The notes beneath the pieces were generated by a model. The model did no database searches. It was given only the letters and a program-made list of their open reading frames with translations, and was not told where the DNA came from. A stretch of 45,415 nucleotides of DNA from CAJXZP01 sp964195485 (lineage in GTDB: Bacteria; Bacteroidota; Bacteroidia; Flavobacteriales_G; Salibacteraceae), in assembly GCA_964195485.1 (NCBI GenBank), contig CAXMPG010000102.1, forward strand, positions 1-45,415, read 5' to 3'. Shown here in pieces: positions 7,076 through 15,041 of the stretch (position 1 is the stretch's first letter; each line of letters opens with the position of its first letter). Made by a program: the position numbers and the translations under genes.

Positions 7076-8842
7076 CTAACTATTTAAAATTCTCCGGTAA
7101 AATTTACTGAAGGCTACAGGCAAATCCGAAGAGGTAGGTAAGATGTTATAATTGTTATGGCCAAACATTTGCGGAAGGTAATATTTGGCCTGATGCTCAA
7201 TGGCTAAGGAGAATGCATGAATGTGTTTGTTTTCTAATTCTAATAAGGCACGTTTAACATCTTCAATACCATATGTACCTTCATACGTATCATAATCATT
7301 TGGTTTACCATCTGATAAAAGAATAATCCATTTTTGTTTGGTAGATTCTTTCTCAATTAAGTGGCCGGCATGACGTAAAGCAGATCCAATTCTGGTATAT
7401 CCTTCTGCTTGAATGGAACCTACCCTATTACGCGTTTTAGCCCAATTCTCCTCAAATGTTTTAATATGATTGTAAGCGCAGTTATTTCTGGTATGTGATG
7501 AAAATGTATCTACTTGAAATGAGATATCGTATTGCGACATTACTTCCCCAAATAACAATACCGCATTTTTTTCTACGGTAAGTACATGTTCATTATTGGT
7601 GTACCCGTCAGACGAAAGACTGGTGTCCATTAGAATTAAAACGGATAAATCTTTTTTCCGCTTTCTTTTAGAAGTATAGATTCTATCGGAAGGGGTTCTT
7701 TGTCCAATGATATCTGCAAACGCATCGGTAACGGCATCAAAGTCAATTTCATCTCCCGAAACCACTTTATTCACTTTCTCGTACTCATTATGAACTTGCG
7801 CAAATAACTTAAAAAGTTCATTTTTAGTTTTTACGTTATCACGTAAAACTTTATTCGCGTAATTATCGGTGTCCGCACGTAAAAACTTAGGGAACACTTT
7901 ACAGAAATCGATTTTATATCCGCGTTTTTTATAGTTCCATTCATTATAAAGATAATACTGCCCATTTTCTGTTTCAGCCTCCACATATACACATGAGGTA
8001 GCGTTTACAAACTCCGCTTTATATACGGAATGTGAAATATCATCCGCCCTAACAGTATGTTTTAGATTCAACTCTCTAATCGCATCCTCATCATCACTTA
8101 ACGTGTCATCACCATCCATATCTCTAAATGTTCCGTTAAACTCTGATGCCGTATCTACTTTCTCAAAATTATTGGTGACTACATTATCTTCTATTTGCCT
8201 TTTGTCAATACCTACGGTAGTGACCTCATCACTCGGATTGGCATCCAATTCTGTTGTAATTAACGCCTCTTCAATAAGCTTCTTTTTAGATTTTGGAGCG
8301 GTAGTATCTACTTCAAATTCCTTCGGGTTAATTCGCATAAACCTTCCAAATAACCAACTGGTATCATTGGTTTTCTTTGTACGGGAATAGTGCTTTTCTA
8401 AATCGCCTTTTAAAGTTTCAAAAATTTCTTTGGTCGCTGGATATTGTTCAAATAATTCTTCCAGTACTTGACCCGAAGCTTTTACGGCTTCTTCTTGCGA
8501 TTCACTTAATTTATACTCTTCGTTGGAAGTCCAGTTTATGCGTAGTTTTTGCTGTACGGATAAGTACAAAACTCTAAAGACATAAAAATTAATATTGGTT
8601 TCTAAGTCATTAGAGAATGATATGGATTTTGGAAGATATAGTTTCAATCCTGACCAGCCACCCTCACGTTCGGAGGTGATAATTTCATTTTGCAATCCAG
8701 AAAGTGCTCTCGATAAAATGGTTAATCGAGGTTTTAGCGGTTCCAAATATACCGTACGGGCATTTTCATGCTCATCCACCTTAGTGGTAATGCGCGTATA
8801 AAACTTGTGCAGTCTTTTGAATAAAACTTGGTCTAATTCCAA
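7076..8842 (-). CDS. norD: NorD: von Willebrand factor A protein for NO reductase activation
   Basis: 588 aa. The C-terminal ~185 residues are a VWA domain with the MIDAS motif DTSLS (residues 406-410), a Thr in the EGYTRIGSALRHAG segment and the LLSDGKPNDYD motif. The N-terminal ~400 residues are helical and charged, with an acidic stretch (RDMDGDDTLSDDEDA), as is usual in NorD. Together with the MoxR ATPase NorQ it is thought to insert the non-heme iron into NorB. It follows norQ by 79 bp and its stop is about 200 bp before nirK. No signal peptide, so cytoplasmic. The sequence contains a complete VWA metal site. Confidence 0.93.
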   Translation of the reverse strand: MELDQVLFKRLHKFYTRITTKVDEHENARTVYLEPLKPRLTILSRALSGLQNEIITSEREGGWSGLKLYLPKSISFSNDLETNINFYVFRVLYLSVQQKLRINWTSNEEYKLSESQEEAVKASGQVLEELFEQYPATKEIFETLKGDLEKHYSRTKKTNDTSWLFGRFMRINPKEFEVDTTAPKSKKKLIEEALITTELDANPSDEVTTVGIDKRQIEDNVVTNNFEKVDTASEFNGTFRDMDGDDTLSDDEDAIRELNLKHTVRADDISHSVYKAEFVNATSCVYVEAETENGQYYLYNEWNYKKRGYKIDFCKVFPKFLRADTDNYANKVLRDNVKTKNELFKLFAQVHNEYEKVNKVVSGDEIDFDAVTDAFADIIGQRTPSDRIYTSKRKRKKDLSVLILMDTSLSSDGYTNNEHVLTVEKNAVLLFGEVMSQYDISFQVDTFSSHTRNNCAYNHIKTFEENWAKTRNRVGSIQAEGYTRIGSALRHAGHLIEKESTKQKWIILLSDGKPNDYDTYEGTYGIEDVKRALLELENKHIHAFSLAIEHQAKYYLPQMFGHNNYNILPTSSDLPVAFSKFYRRILNS

Positions 8843-8921
8843 TTTTCGGTTCTTTTACGTTCTTTAATCCTGATTTACATCCAAGGTTACATCCCAATAA
8901 TTATCGGGAGCACTCTTACGC

Positions 8922-9695
8922 TTAAATTGATAAACTAATCAAGTCTTTCAATGCCTCCAACGTATCTTCATCATCTGTTAAAGGTTCGGCTATAGCCACA
9001 TTACATGCTAAACGTTTTGGTAATCCGCTATTAATTAAAATAGCTGCATCAACCAATAAACGGGTAGAAACAGTCTCTGCTAAACCTAGTTCTGTAAGGT
9101 TTCTTATTTTTTCTCCCATCATCACCAATCTCTTGGCAATTTCGTCCTCTACACCGGTTTCTTTGACTAAAATCTCGGTTTCAATTTTTCGGTCCGGGTA
9201 TACAAACGACATCGAAACAAAACGTTGACGCGTGCTTGGCTTTAACTCTTTAAATCCTTTCTGATATCCTGGGTTATAAGTTGCGATAAGCATAAACGAA
9301 TCGTCTGCTTTAATGGTTTCTCCTGTTTTATCAATAAATAATGTTCTTCTGTGATCTGTAAGTGAATGAAGCGCAACAATAATATCTGGACGCGCTTCGG
9401 CCACTTCATCTAAATACAAAATGGCTCCCTCTTTTACTGCTTTAGTCATTGGTCCATCAATCCAAACGGTTTCAGCACCTTTTATAATGTATCTACCAAT
9501 TAAATCTGTAGCAGATGTTTCTTCATGACACGCAACGGTATACAAAGGTTTGTCCATTTTGTGAGCCATGTACTCTACAAATCTAGATTTACCTGTTCCG
9601 GTTGGGCCTTTTAATAATAGAGGTAGTTTGTTTTTGAATGTATGTTCAAAAATGGTTTCCTCGTGGCCTACAGTTTTATAGTATGGTTGTCCCAT
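8922..9695 (-). CDS. norQ: NorQ: MoxR-family AAA+ ATPase
   Basis: 257 aa. Walker A GPTGTGKSR (residues 30-38), Walker B AILYLDEVAEA (~91-101), sensor 1 LIATYNPGY and an Arg-finger region STRQRFVSM mark a MoxR AAA+ ATPase. Pairing with a VWA protein (NorD) is the standard chaperone arrangement; here the client is NorCB, encoded immediately upstream on the same strand. A hairpin terminator separates it from norB, so it likely has its own promoter in 9696-9827. No convincing TAnnTTTG element or operator was found there. Confidence 0.95.
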   Translation of the reverse strand: MGQPYYKTVGHEETIFEHTFKNKLPLLLKGPTGTGKSRFVEYMAHKMDKPLYTVACHEETSATDLIGRYIIKGAETVWIDGPMTKAVKEGAILYLDEVAEARPDIIVALHSLTDHRRTLFIDKTGETIKADDSFMLIATYNPGYQKGFKELKPSTRQRFVSMSFVYPDRKIETEILVKETGVEDEIAKRLVMMGEKIRNLTELGLAETVSTRLLVDAAILINSGLPKRLACNVAIAEPLTDDEDTLEALKDLISLSI

Positions 9696-9827
9696 TGGTA
9701 TTTGATTTAGCGATTTATGTTTTGCCCAAATTCTGCATTTTCACTCAGATTCTAGACTTAAACAAAATATGAAACCTAAAAAGGTTACTCAATAATTAGA
9801 TGAATTTTACAGAATATACAAAGAATA

Positions 9828-9865
9828 AAAAAGGTTGAAAACAACGAATCATTTCCAACCTTTTT
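9828..9865 (-). terminator. Terminator of norCB
   Basis: Inverted repeat AAAAAGGTTGAAA (9828-9840) and TTTCCAACCTTTTT (9852-9865) with one bulged base, followed on the minus strand by a T-rich tract. It lies 19 bp past the norB stop and separates norCB from norQ. Confidence 0.7.
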
Positions 9866-9883
9866 ACCCTCAATAAATAGTTA

Positions 9884-11218
9884 TTAATCTTCAATTAACG
9901 CCTCATCCGTAGGCAATCCGTACTTGAAGAAATTAACAATGTAATAGATAACTCCGGTAGAAAATACAGAAGCCATAACTACAAGAACTAAGAAATGCGG
10001 TTGAATTTCAATTTGAGTTTCCATGAAGTCTACTCCCATAATTCTTTCCATATACACTTGCGCTACACCTGCGGCACCAAAAGCAGCGGTCATACCTACC
10101 ATACCAATAGTAGTTAACCAAAATGCCAATCTTGTGCTTGGTGTGTCGTACAATTTACGCCCTGTTAAATTAGGCATGGCGTAAGCAATTATAGAGAATA
10201 CAATCATTCCGTAAGCTCCCCAGAAAGCCATGTGACCGTGCATTGCCGTTACTAAAGTTCCGTGTGTGTAAAGATTTACGTTTGGTAAAGTATGTGCAGC
10301 ACCTAATAATCCTGCACCTACAAACGATACAATTGCCGTTCCTAATGTCCAGTTTAATGCGGTTTTATTTGGATGTTTCTTTTCCCCTTTTCGGTACATA
10401 TTAATAGCAAATAACGCCATAGCTAAGAACGCTAATGGCTCTAAAGCAGAGAAGATTCCTCCAATCCATAACCAGTACGAAGGAGCTCCAATGTAATAGA
10501 AGTGGTGACCCGTACCTAGAATTCCAGAAAGGAATGTTAAGCCAACAATTACATACAACCATTTTTCGATAACCTCACGATCCACACCGGTAATTTTGAT
10601 TAACAAAAAGGCTAAAATACCACCCATAATCAATTCCCAAACGCCTTCCACCCAAAGGTGAACTACGTACCATCTGTAAAAAGAATCTAAGGTTTGTGAA
10701 TCAAACCACATCATTCCAGGTAGGTAAAGTAGCGCAGCAAAAAGAAGCCCCATACTTAAAACCAAAGCGGTTGTTGTTTGCCGTTTTCCTTTGAATAATG
10801 TCATTAAAATATTCAATAGAAATGCCAGTACATCAATAACGACTAGATAATCTAACGGACGAGGTATTTCTAAAAATTTACGGCCTTCCCAATAGTTTAA
10901 ATGGAAACCAATAATTGCGGTAACTCCAACTAGTAAAAAGGCAATCAATTGAACATAAGCCAGTTTTGGTGACCATATTTCTGTTTGTGCTTCTTCTGGG
11001 ATAATGTAGTAAGCAGCTCCCATGAAGCCTAATAATAACCAAACCACCAACAAGTTGTTATGTGTTGCTCTGGCTGCGTTAAATGGAATCACATCGTGTA
11101 AATCATCGTAACCCATATGTGCGAATCCCATAATGAATCCGTAAATTATTTGAAGTGAAAAAAGCATCAAAGCGGCTAAGAAAAACCAGTATGCTATTTT
11201 TTGTGTTTTAAATTTCAT
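9884..11218 (-). CDS. norB: Nitric oxide reductase large subunit NorB (cNOR type)
   Basis: 444 aa, about 12 membrane helices, heme-copper oxidase superfamily; reduces 2 NO to N2O. Conserved metal ligands can be placed: His53 and His329 (low-spin heme), His327 (high-spin heme), and His187, His238 and His239 (non-heme Fe). The cNOR-specific glutamates are present in HLWVEGVWELIMG (Glu191 and Glu195), which separates it from cbb3 oxidase; the Tyr cross-link seen in oxidases is absent. Length is close to other short cNOR NorB proteins, without the N-terminal quinol-oxidising extension of qNOR. It follows norC by 77 bp and is presumably co-transcribed with it. Confidence 0.97.
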   Translation of the reverse strand: MKFKTQKIAYWFFLAALMLFSLQIIYGFIMGFAHMGYDDLHDVIPFNAARATHNNLLVVWLLLGFMGAAYYIIPEEAQTEIWSPKLAYVQLIAFLLVGVTAIIGFHLNYWEGRKFLEIPRPLDYLVVIDVLAFLLNILMTLFKGKRQTTTALVLSMGLLFAALLYLPGMMWFDSQTLDSFYRWYVVHLWVEGVWELIMGGILAFLLIKITGVDREVIEKWLYVIVGLTFLSGILGTGHHFYYIGAPSYWLWIGGIFSALEPLAFLAMALFAINMYRKGEKKHPNKTALNWTLGTAIVSFVGAGLLGAAHTLPNVNLYTHGTLVTAMHGHMAFWGAYGMIVFSIIAYAMPNLTGRKLYDTPSTRLAFWLTTIGMVGMTAAFGAAGVAQVYMERIMGVDFMETQIEIQPHFLVLVVMASVFSTGVIYYIVNFFKYGLPTDEALIED

Positions 11219-11295
11219 AATGTTTAATATTAAAAATTAACGCGTTATAGAAGTTGCGTTTAGCGCATTTTACAACGTGTTTTTTTAGTCCGTAA

Positions 11296-11730
11296 TTAAT
11301 CTATTTTTTCGATTTTGTATTTTGGTTTTGCAGGAAAGCCATTCAAATCCATTTCACCAATCCAGGTAAAAAATGCCACCATGTCTTCTGCTTCTTGATT
11401 GGTCATTTGGTAACCCACCATTTTTCTCCCGTTTGGCGCCCATTCTTTAGCCATTAAAACAGATTTGATGTAACCGGGACCACGTCTCTCTACTACTTTA
11501 GTTAACTCTGGTGCGTAATATGCCCCTTCACCTAAAATAGTATGACAACCCATACAGTTATTTGATTCCCACAAATGTTTACCAGCTACAACAGCTTCGG
11601 TAATATTTTCTTCGTGAGTTTGATCTCCTACCCTGTTAGATACCGTGTCGTACGATAACCCTAAAAATAGAAGTGAAAAAATTATTGTCCCTCCAAGGAA
11701 AAATAATTTCGCCTGACTTTTTGATAACAT
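11296..11730 (-). CDS. norC: Nitric oxide reductase cytochrome c subunit NorC
   Basis: 144 aa. An N-terminal membrane anchor (LFFLGGTIIFSLLFLGLS) is followed by a periplasmic class I cytochrome c with Cys59-x2-Cys62-His63 (CMGCH), the NorC-typical GEGAYYAPEL and axial Met104 (RKMVGY). It passes electrons to NorB. An in-frame ATG at 11802 would add 24 residues, but it lies upstream of the predicted transcription start and overlaps the -7 region. The ATG at 11730 gives the normal NorC N-terminus (MLSKSQAKLFF). The promoter combines a Crp/Fnr-type box, a -7 element and an Rrf2-type dyad, described separately. Confidence 0.96.
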   Translation of the reverse strand: MLSKSQAKLFFLGGTIIFSLLFLGLSYDTVSNRVGDQTHEENITEAVVAGKHLWESNNCMGCHTILGEGAYYAPELTKVVERRGPGYIKSVLMAKEWAPNGRKMVGYQMTNQEAEDMVAFFTWIGEMDLNGFPAKPKYKIEKID

Positions 11731-11754
11731 AGTTTTAGTTTTAATGTTTAATAA

Positions 11755-11779
11755 ATTAAAGACCTCGATGTCTTTTAAT
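11755..11779 (-). promoter_or_regulatory. Candidate NO-responsive operator of norC (AAAGAC-N6-GTCTTTT dyad)
   Basis: Inverted repeat ATTAAAGAC (11755-11763), N6, GTCTTTTAAT (11770-11779). It covers the predicted start of transcription, a repressor position, and shares the string GTCTTTTAATA with the ric dyad. Candidate site for the Rrf2/NsrR-like regulator; binding not shown. Confidence 0.6.
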
Positions 11780-11783
11780 AGAT

Positions 11784-11827
11784 CAAAAGTAATGTAACAC
11801 ATGTAACAATATCATGACTTAGGTCAG
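11784..11827 (-). promoter_or_regulatory. norC promoter: Crp/Fnr-type box plus TAnnTTTG -7 element
   Basis: On the minus strand TACTTTTG (11784-11791) matches the Bacteroidota -7 consensus TAnnTTTG. A TGAC-N4-GTCA palindrome (11815-11826) is centred 29.5 bp upstream of the -7 element, about -42 from the start, the class II activator position for Crp/Fnr proteins. The half-site resembles NnrR/DNR sites. No Crp/Fnr gene is in the window. Confidence 0.6.
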
Positions 11828-11872
11828 TATCAAAAAAATCGTTTTAATTATAGCAAAGGAAAGGTGAAAAAG

Positions 11873-12325
11873 TTAAACTTTCTGGCCAAAGGATAGGTTC
11901 TTAATAAAAGAGCTCCCTCCTTGCACTGAGCCTACAAAATCTGCCACGGTTGTACGCTTAAATAAATCCCATAAGTGATCCTTAAAAACTTTATAATCAT
12001 CATGTAACGGACAAGGATGAGTATCGGAACACTCTTTCATTCCAAGTCCGCAAGAAGTAAAAAACTCCAGGCCATCCAGTACTTCAATAATGTGTATTAA
12101 GGTGATATCGGCACCATTTTTATTCAAGTAAAATCCACCATTTGGACCTTTTACCGACTGGATTATATTATTTTTAGTAAGCTTCTGTAAAATCTTACCC
12201 ATATATGGCGTGGGAATATCCAGTTCTTCCGCTATAGTTTTAATGCTAAGTTTAGAATCTTTGGTAGCCTTGCATGCAATAAACACACTCGCTCTTAAAG
12301 CGTAATTACATGATTTTGAAAACAT
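11873..12325 (-). CDS. nsrR: Rrf2-family iron-sulfur regulator, NsrR-like
   Basis: 150 aa. An N-terminal winged helix (SIKTIAEELDIPTPYMGKILQKL...VKGPNGGFYL) and three clustered cysteines, Cys92, Cys99 and Cys105 (SCGLGMKECSDTHPC), place it among Rrf2 regulators with a 2Fe-2S or 4Fe-4S cluster. NsrR and IscR share this layout; location between ric and norC argues for an NO sensor of the NsrR type. It starts one base after ric ends, so it is transcribed from the ric promoter, which carries a candidate operator dyad and would make it autoregulated. The spacing of the first two Cys (x6) is slightly wider than in enterobacterial NsrR. Confidence 0.85.
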   Translation of the reverse strand: MFSKSCNYALRASVFIACKATKDSKLSIKTIAEELDIPTPYMGKILQKLTKNNIIQSVKGPNGGFYLNKNGADITLIHIIEVLDGLEFFTSCGLGMKECSDTHPCPLHDDYKVFKDHLWDLFKRTTVADFVGSVQGGSSFIKNLSFGQKV

Positions 12326-12326
12326 C

Positions 12327-13040
12327 CTACAAAGATAGTTCTTCTTCTAACAGGATAGCCTTAGGAAACAGAATGTTGTTCTCTAAATGGATGTGCTGAA
12401 AAAGATCATCTTGAAACTCTTTTAACTTCGCGTACATTGCTATAAAGGTGTTGCATGCTTCTTCTGGTGGGGTGAAATTTTGACTTAATAACGCTATTTC
12501 AATAATCATATCACCCGCAAGTTCATGTTCCATTTGCATCACATGAATAGGACTTTGAACACCCATGCGACTCACTTTTTCATTGTTTGCTTTGATTTCC
12601 ATTAACTGCTTAATTAACGGGAATAAAATATGCTCTTCCTTTTTTAAATGGGGAATCAACTCATCCACCAAACTCTTTGTTAAACTCTTAATTCGAATGA
12701 CTTCAGGATGAAGTTCTCCATGCGCTTCCGCCACTTTTTGTGTGTAGTCCAATAATACACTCACATTCTTGGTAACGTAGCTATGGTGGATTTTAACAAT
12801 ATAATCAATCAACACGTCTAACTCCCAGCTATCAAAATTTTTAACCCTAGAAGTTCGAGATAATGATTTATCAATTTCCTTTTCTAAGGCCTTTACTTTT
12901 AAACCCTTGCTTTTACAAGCCGCAGCAACCGTTACATGACCTCCACAACAAAAATCAATTCCATGTTTTTTAAAAACATCCGCGGTTTTAATGTTTTCTA
13001 TTACGATTTCCGCTACGGTTCTTTCTTTAAATTGCTGCAT
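12327..13040 (-). CDS. ric: Iron-sulfur cluster repair di-iron protein (RIC/ScdA/YtfE)
   Basis: 237 aa. An N-terminal ScdA_N domain has the GIDFCCGGH motif (Cys31, Cys32). Hemerythrin-like repeats follow with His/Glu ligands in HHSYVTKN, HLKKEEHILFPL, MQMEHELAGD and HIHLENNILFP. RIC proteins repair iron-sulfur clusters damaged by NO or oxidants. The ATG at 13040 is chosen over the one at 13064 because the latter overlaps the predicted -7 element (13058-13065); the chosen start also gives the family's usual N-terminus (QFKERTVAEIV). It forms a two-gene operon with the NsrR-like gene, a combination frequent in denitrifiers. Confidence 0.94.
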   Translation of the reverse strand: MQQFKERTVAEIVIENIKTADVFKKHGIDFCCGGHVTVAAACKSKGLKVKALEKEIDKSLSRTSRVKNFDSWELDVLIDYIVKIHHSYVTKNVSVLLDYTQKVAEAHGELHPEVIRIKSLTKSLVDELIPHLKKEEHILFPLIKQLMEIKANNEKVSRMGVQSPIHVMQMEHELAGDMIIEIALLSQNFTPPEEACNTFIAMYAKLKEFQDDLFQHIHLENNILFPKAILLEEELSL

Positions 13041-13057
13041 CCTTTTGTTTTGAAATG

Positions 13058-13102
13058 CAAACATAGTTATTTTTATTAAAGGACTTCTGTGTCTTTTAAT
13101 AA
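13058..13102 (-). promoter_or_regulatory. ric-nsrR promoter with candidate operator dyad
   Basis: The -7 element TATGTTTG (minus strand, 13058-13065) fits TAnnTTTG. Upstream, TTATTAAAGGAC (13073-13084), N6, GTCTTTTAATAA (13091-13102) is a 12-bp inverted repeat with one mismatch. It covers the region from about -21 to -50, where bound protein would block RNA polymerase. It shares the core of the norC and nirK dyads. Confidence 0.6.
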
Positions 13103-13138
13103 AAAAACATCCTTTACTAGGTAAGGAGGTAACCTAAA

Positions 13139-14230
13139 TTATTTTTTGAATTTTATCAATTTACGCTTTAAATAAACCCGCTGAATCCAATTAGGCAATA
13201 CAATTGCACCAATAAACAAATACGGATAATAGGTAAACAATCTCCACAATACGGCAAGAACTATAGCTAAACCAACGGGTGTAAAATCACTCAAGAAACT
13301 TCCAAAAGCTAACTCCGCCACACCCGCACTTCCAGGTGTAGGACTAATCAACATAATCACCCACATAATTAATTGTCGTGAAAGCACCAATACATTTTCA
13401 CCAAAGGAAAGGGCGGTAAAAGCCATAAGTAAAAAGTTAGCTACCAAAAATCGAGAAGTCCATGATAGAGCGGTTGAACCAAAAGTTTTTAACCAAAACA
13501 TAAATGGTTTACCTCGCAGTTCCTTACTTGTAGCGATTACTTCATTACCCGTTTCAATAGCCGATTGATTCCATCTTTTAAGAAAAGGTAATTGAAATAC
13601 AAAGACTAATAATTTCTTAAACCCAGCAGGGCTAATGAAAATCCCGTAAAAAATAATGCTAATCAGAAATATCATAAATCCATAACCAATCCAAAACACT
13701 TGTTTTATACCCAATTCATAGCCAATAACATCCATTTGTGGTACCGAGTCTGGAAATAAATTGCTCCCGGCAAAAACAAATAGCAGCGGTACCATAACTA
13801 CATAAAACAGCTCGTCCAAAAAAGCGGTTATCATAACAATAGCCGTGCTTCTACCCACTTTTATTCCTTCTTTACTTAAGATAAAAATAGCCACACCCGA
13901 TCCACCAACTACCGATGGAGTGATGGCCGAAGAAAACTCCCACAGCATAATATCGTCAAAAACATTTCTCCAAGAAATTTGTTTTTCTGAAAGGGTCCGT
14001 AATCGAAACATATAACCCACATCGCGCAAAGCACCCGCAATAAGCGCTATAATAAGCATTATGATTACTCTACCGTTTAATTCAATAGCAGAGAGCGCCT
14101 TAATATCTAGATCTCTAAAAAGTAAATAGCCCGCAATACCTACCCCAATAATAATGGGGATAGCCATTTTTGTTGGACTCATTAAGCTCCTAATAGGACT
14201 TGATTGCTTTTGTCTTTTTACCTTTGCCAT
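13139..14230 (-). CDS. Flippase-like integral membrane protein (lysylphosphatidylglycerol synthase TM family)
   Basis: 363 aa with about eight membrane helices. It matches the UPF0104/LPG_synthase_TM family: ALIAGALRDVGYMFRLRTLS near the start, the FSSAITPSVVGGSGVAIFILSKEG motif, and the later LISPTPGSAGVAELAFG motif. The soluble aminoacyl-transferase domain of MprF is absent, so it is a stand-alone flippase-like domain, possibly moving a lipid or polyprenyl-linked molecule. The ATG at 14230 gives a short basic cytoplasmic start (AKVKRQKQ). Its start is 16 bp from the divergent ArsC-like gene. No link to denitrification is apparent. Confidence 0.85.
   Translation of the reverse strand: MAKVKRQKQSSPIRSLMSPTKMAIPIIIGVGIAGYLLFRDLDIKALSAIELNGRVIIMLIIALIAGALRDVGYMFRLRTLSEKQISWRNVFDDIMLWEFSSAITPSVVGGSGVAIFILSKEGIKVGRSTAIVMITAFLDELFYVVMVPLLFVFAGSNLFPDSVPQMDVIGYELGIKQVFWIGYGFMIFLISIIFYGIFISPAGFKKLLVFVFQLPFLKRWNQSAIETGNEVIATSKELRGKPFMFWLKTFGSTALSWTSRFLVANFLLMAFTALSFGENVLVLSRQLIMWVIMLISPTPGSAGVAELAFGSFLSDFTPVGLAIVLAVLWRLFTYYPYLFIGAIVLPNWIQRVYLKRKLIKFKK
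14219..14226 (+). promoter_or_regulatory. -7 element of the ArsC-like gene inside the divergent gene
   Basis: TACCTTTG fits TAnnTTTG exactly and lies 20 bp before the ATG at 14247, within codons 2-4 of the divergent membrane protein gene. The two coding regions are only 16 bp apart, so at least this promoter must overlap coding sequence. Confidence 0.5.
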
Positions 14231-14246
14231 TCTAAAATTTACAACC

Positions 14247-14600
14247 ATGCAAAACACGGTATTTTATCTTCAAACGTGCGATACGAGTAAAAAAATCATG
14301 AAAGATTTAGGACTCGGTACCAACTTTGAATTACGAGAAATCAAAAGTAAGCAAATAAGCCCCGAAGAATTAGATGAGATGAAAGAACTTAGCGGAAGCT
14401 ACGAGTCTCTCTTTAGTAGACGTTCTCGTCAATTTGGAGTACGAGAATTAAAAGGGGTAACCATTTCTGAATCTGATTATAGGGCCTTAATACTAGATGA
14501 GTATACTTTTCTAAAACGCCCGGTAACGTTATATAATGGCGAAATATATATTGGTAATTCTAAAAAAGAAATAGAAAAGTTAAGGCTAGCACTAAGCTAG
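14247..14600 (+). CDS. ArsC/Spx-family thioredoxin-fold protein
   Basis: 117 aa. The N-terminal motif FYLQTCDTSKKIMKDLG places a single Cys (residue 11) in the CxxS position of ArsC/Spx proteins. The C-terminal FLKRPVTLYNGEIYIGN matches the LxRPxx segment that holds the catalytic Arg in ArsC. Proteins of this class are annotated as arsenate reductases or Spx/YffB-like redox regulators. No arsenic resistance genes are adjacent, so arsenate reductase activity is not supported by context. The ATG at 14247 is preferred because longer in-frame starts overlap the divergent gene deeply. Confidence 0.85.
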   Translation: MQNTVFYLQTCDTSKKIMKDLGLGTNFELREIKSKQISPEELDEMKELSGSYESLFSRRSRQFGVRELKGVTISESDYRALILDEYTFLKRPVTLYNGEIYIGNSKKEIEKLRLALS

Positions 14601-14607
14601 CCTCAAC
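14579..14607. terminator. Hairpin at the end of the ArsC-like gene
   Basis: A 12-bp inverted repeat with one mismatch (14579-14590 with 14596-14607, 5-nt loop) includes the stop codon and lies between convergent genes. No T-run follows on either strand, so intrinsic termination is uncertain. Confidence 0.4.
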
Positions 14608-14618
14608 CAAAATACTAA

Positions 14619-15041
14619 TTAATCTAATTGTTGAATACGTGTAATATTCAATTGTTGAATTTCTACTATTTCTCCATTTCCATAAACAGAAGGCTTTTTA
14701 TAAGAATTGCTACAGTTGTAGCTAATTCCAGTAAACTCGACATCTATATTGAATTTTAAAGAGTCCAAATTATCCAGGGAACTAATATCAAAAGGTAATC
14801 CGCGATCTACTTCCAGTAAATAATCAAAGTCTTTATTTGAACAGGTGATAAAGGTTCCAATACAACTCCCTTCTTCTTGGTTGTTCACTCTATAAATCTG
14901 AACATCCAAATTTACCTGGGCTTGCCCCTTAAGAGAATAGTAATAATCCGTTTTTGATGCAGTAATTGGTTCGCTTTTTTCACAGGCTGTAAATATCGCC
15001 ATCAAAGAAAAAAGAGCGGTAGTGTAAATTAACTTTTTCAT
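14619..15041 (-). CDS. Uncharacterised lipoprotein
   Basis: 140 aa. MKKLIYTTALFSLMAIFTAC is a clear lipoprotein signal with the acylated Cys at residue 20. The mature part is a small, mostly beta domain with no recognised motif, containing three further cysteines (SCIGTFITCSN; YNCSNSY) that could form disulfides. The ATG at 15041 is chosen because it begins the signal peptide; the in-frame ATG at 15080 would bury it. The family is not recognised and neighbours suggest no function. Confidence 0.65.
   Translation of the reverse strand: MKKLIYTTALFSLMAIFTACEKSEPITASKTDYYYSLKGQAQVNLDVQIYRVNNQEEGSCIGTFITCSNKDFDYLLEVDRGLPFDISSLDNLDSLKFNIDVEFTGISYNCSNSYKKPSVYGNGEIVEIQQLNITRIQQLD

Noticed and set aside
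9884..11218. NorB as cbb3 oxidase subunit CcoN or as qNOR
   Set aside because: The NOR-specific glutamates are present, a NorC gene precedes it, and there is no N-terminal quinol-oxidising extension.
11219..11295. Short GC-containing inverted repeats between norC and norB as a terminator
   Set aside because: The stems are only 4-6 bp with no proper T-run on the minus strand; norC and norB are expected to be co-transcribed.
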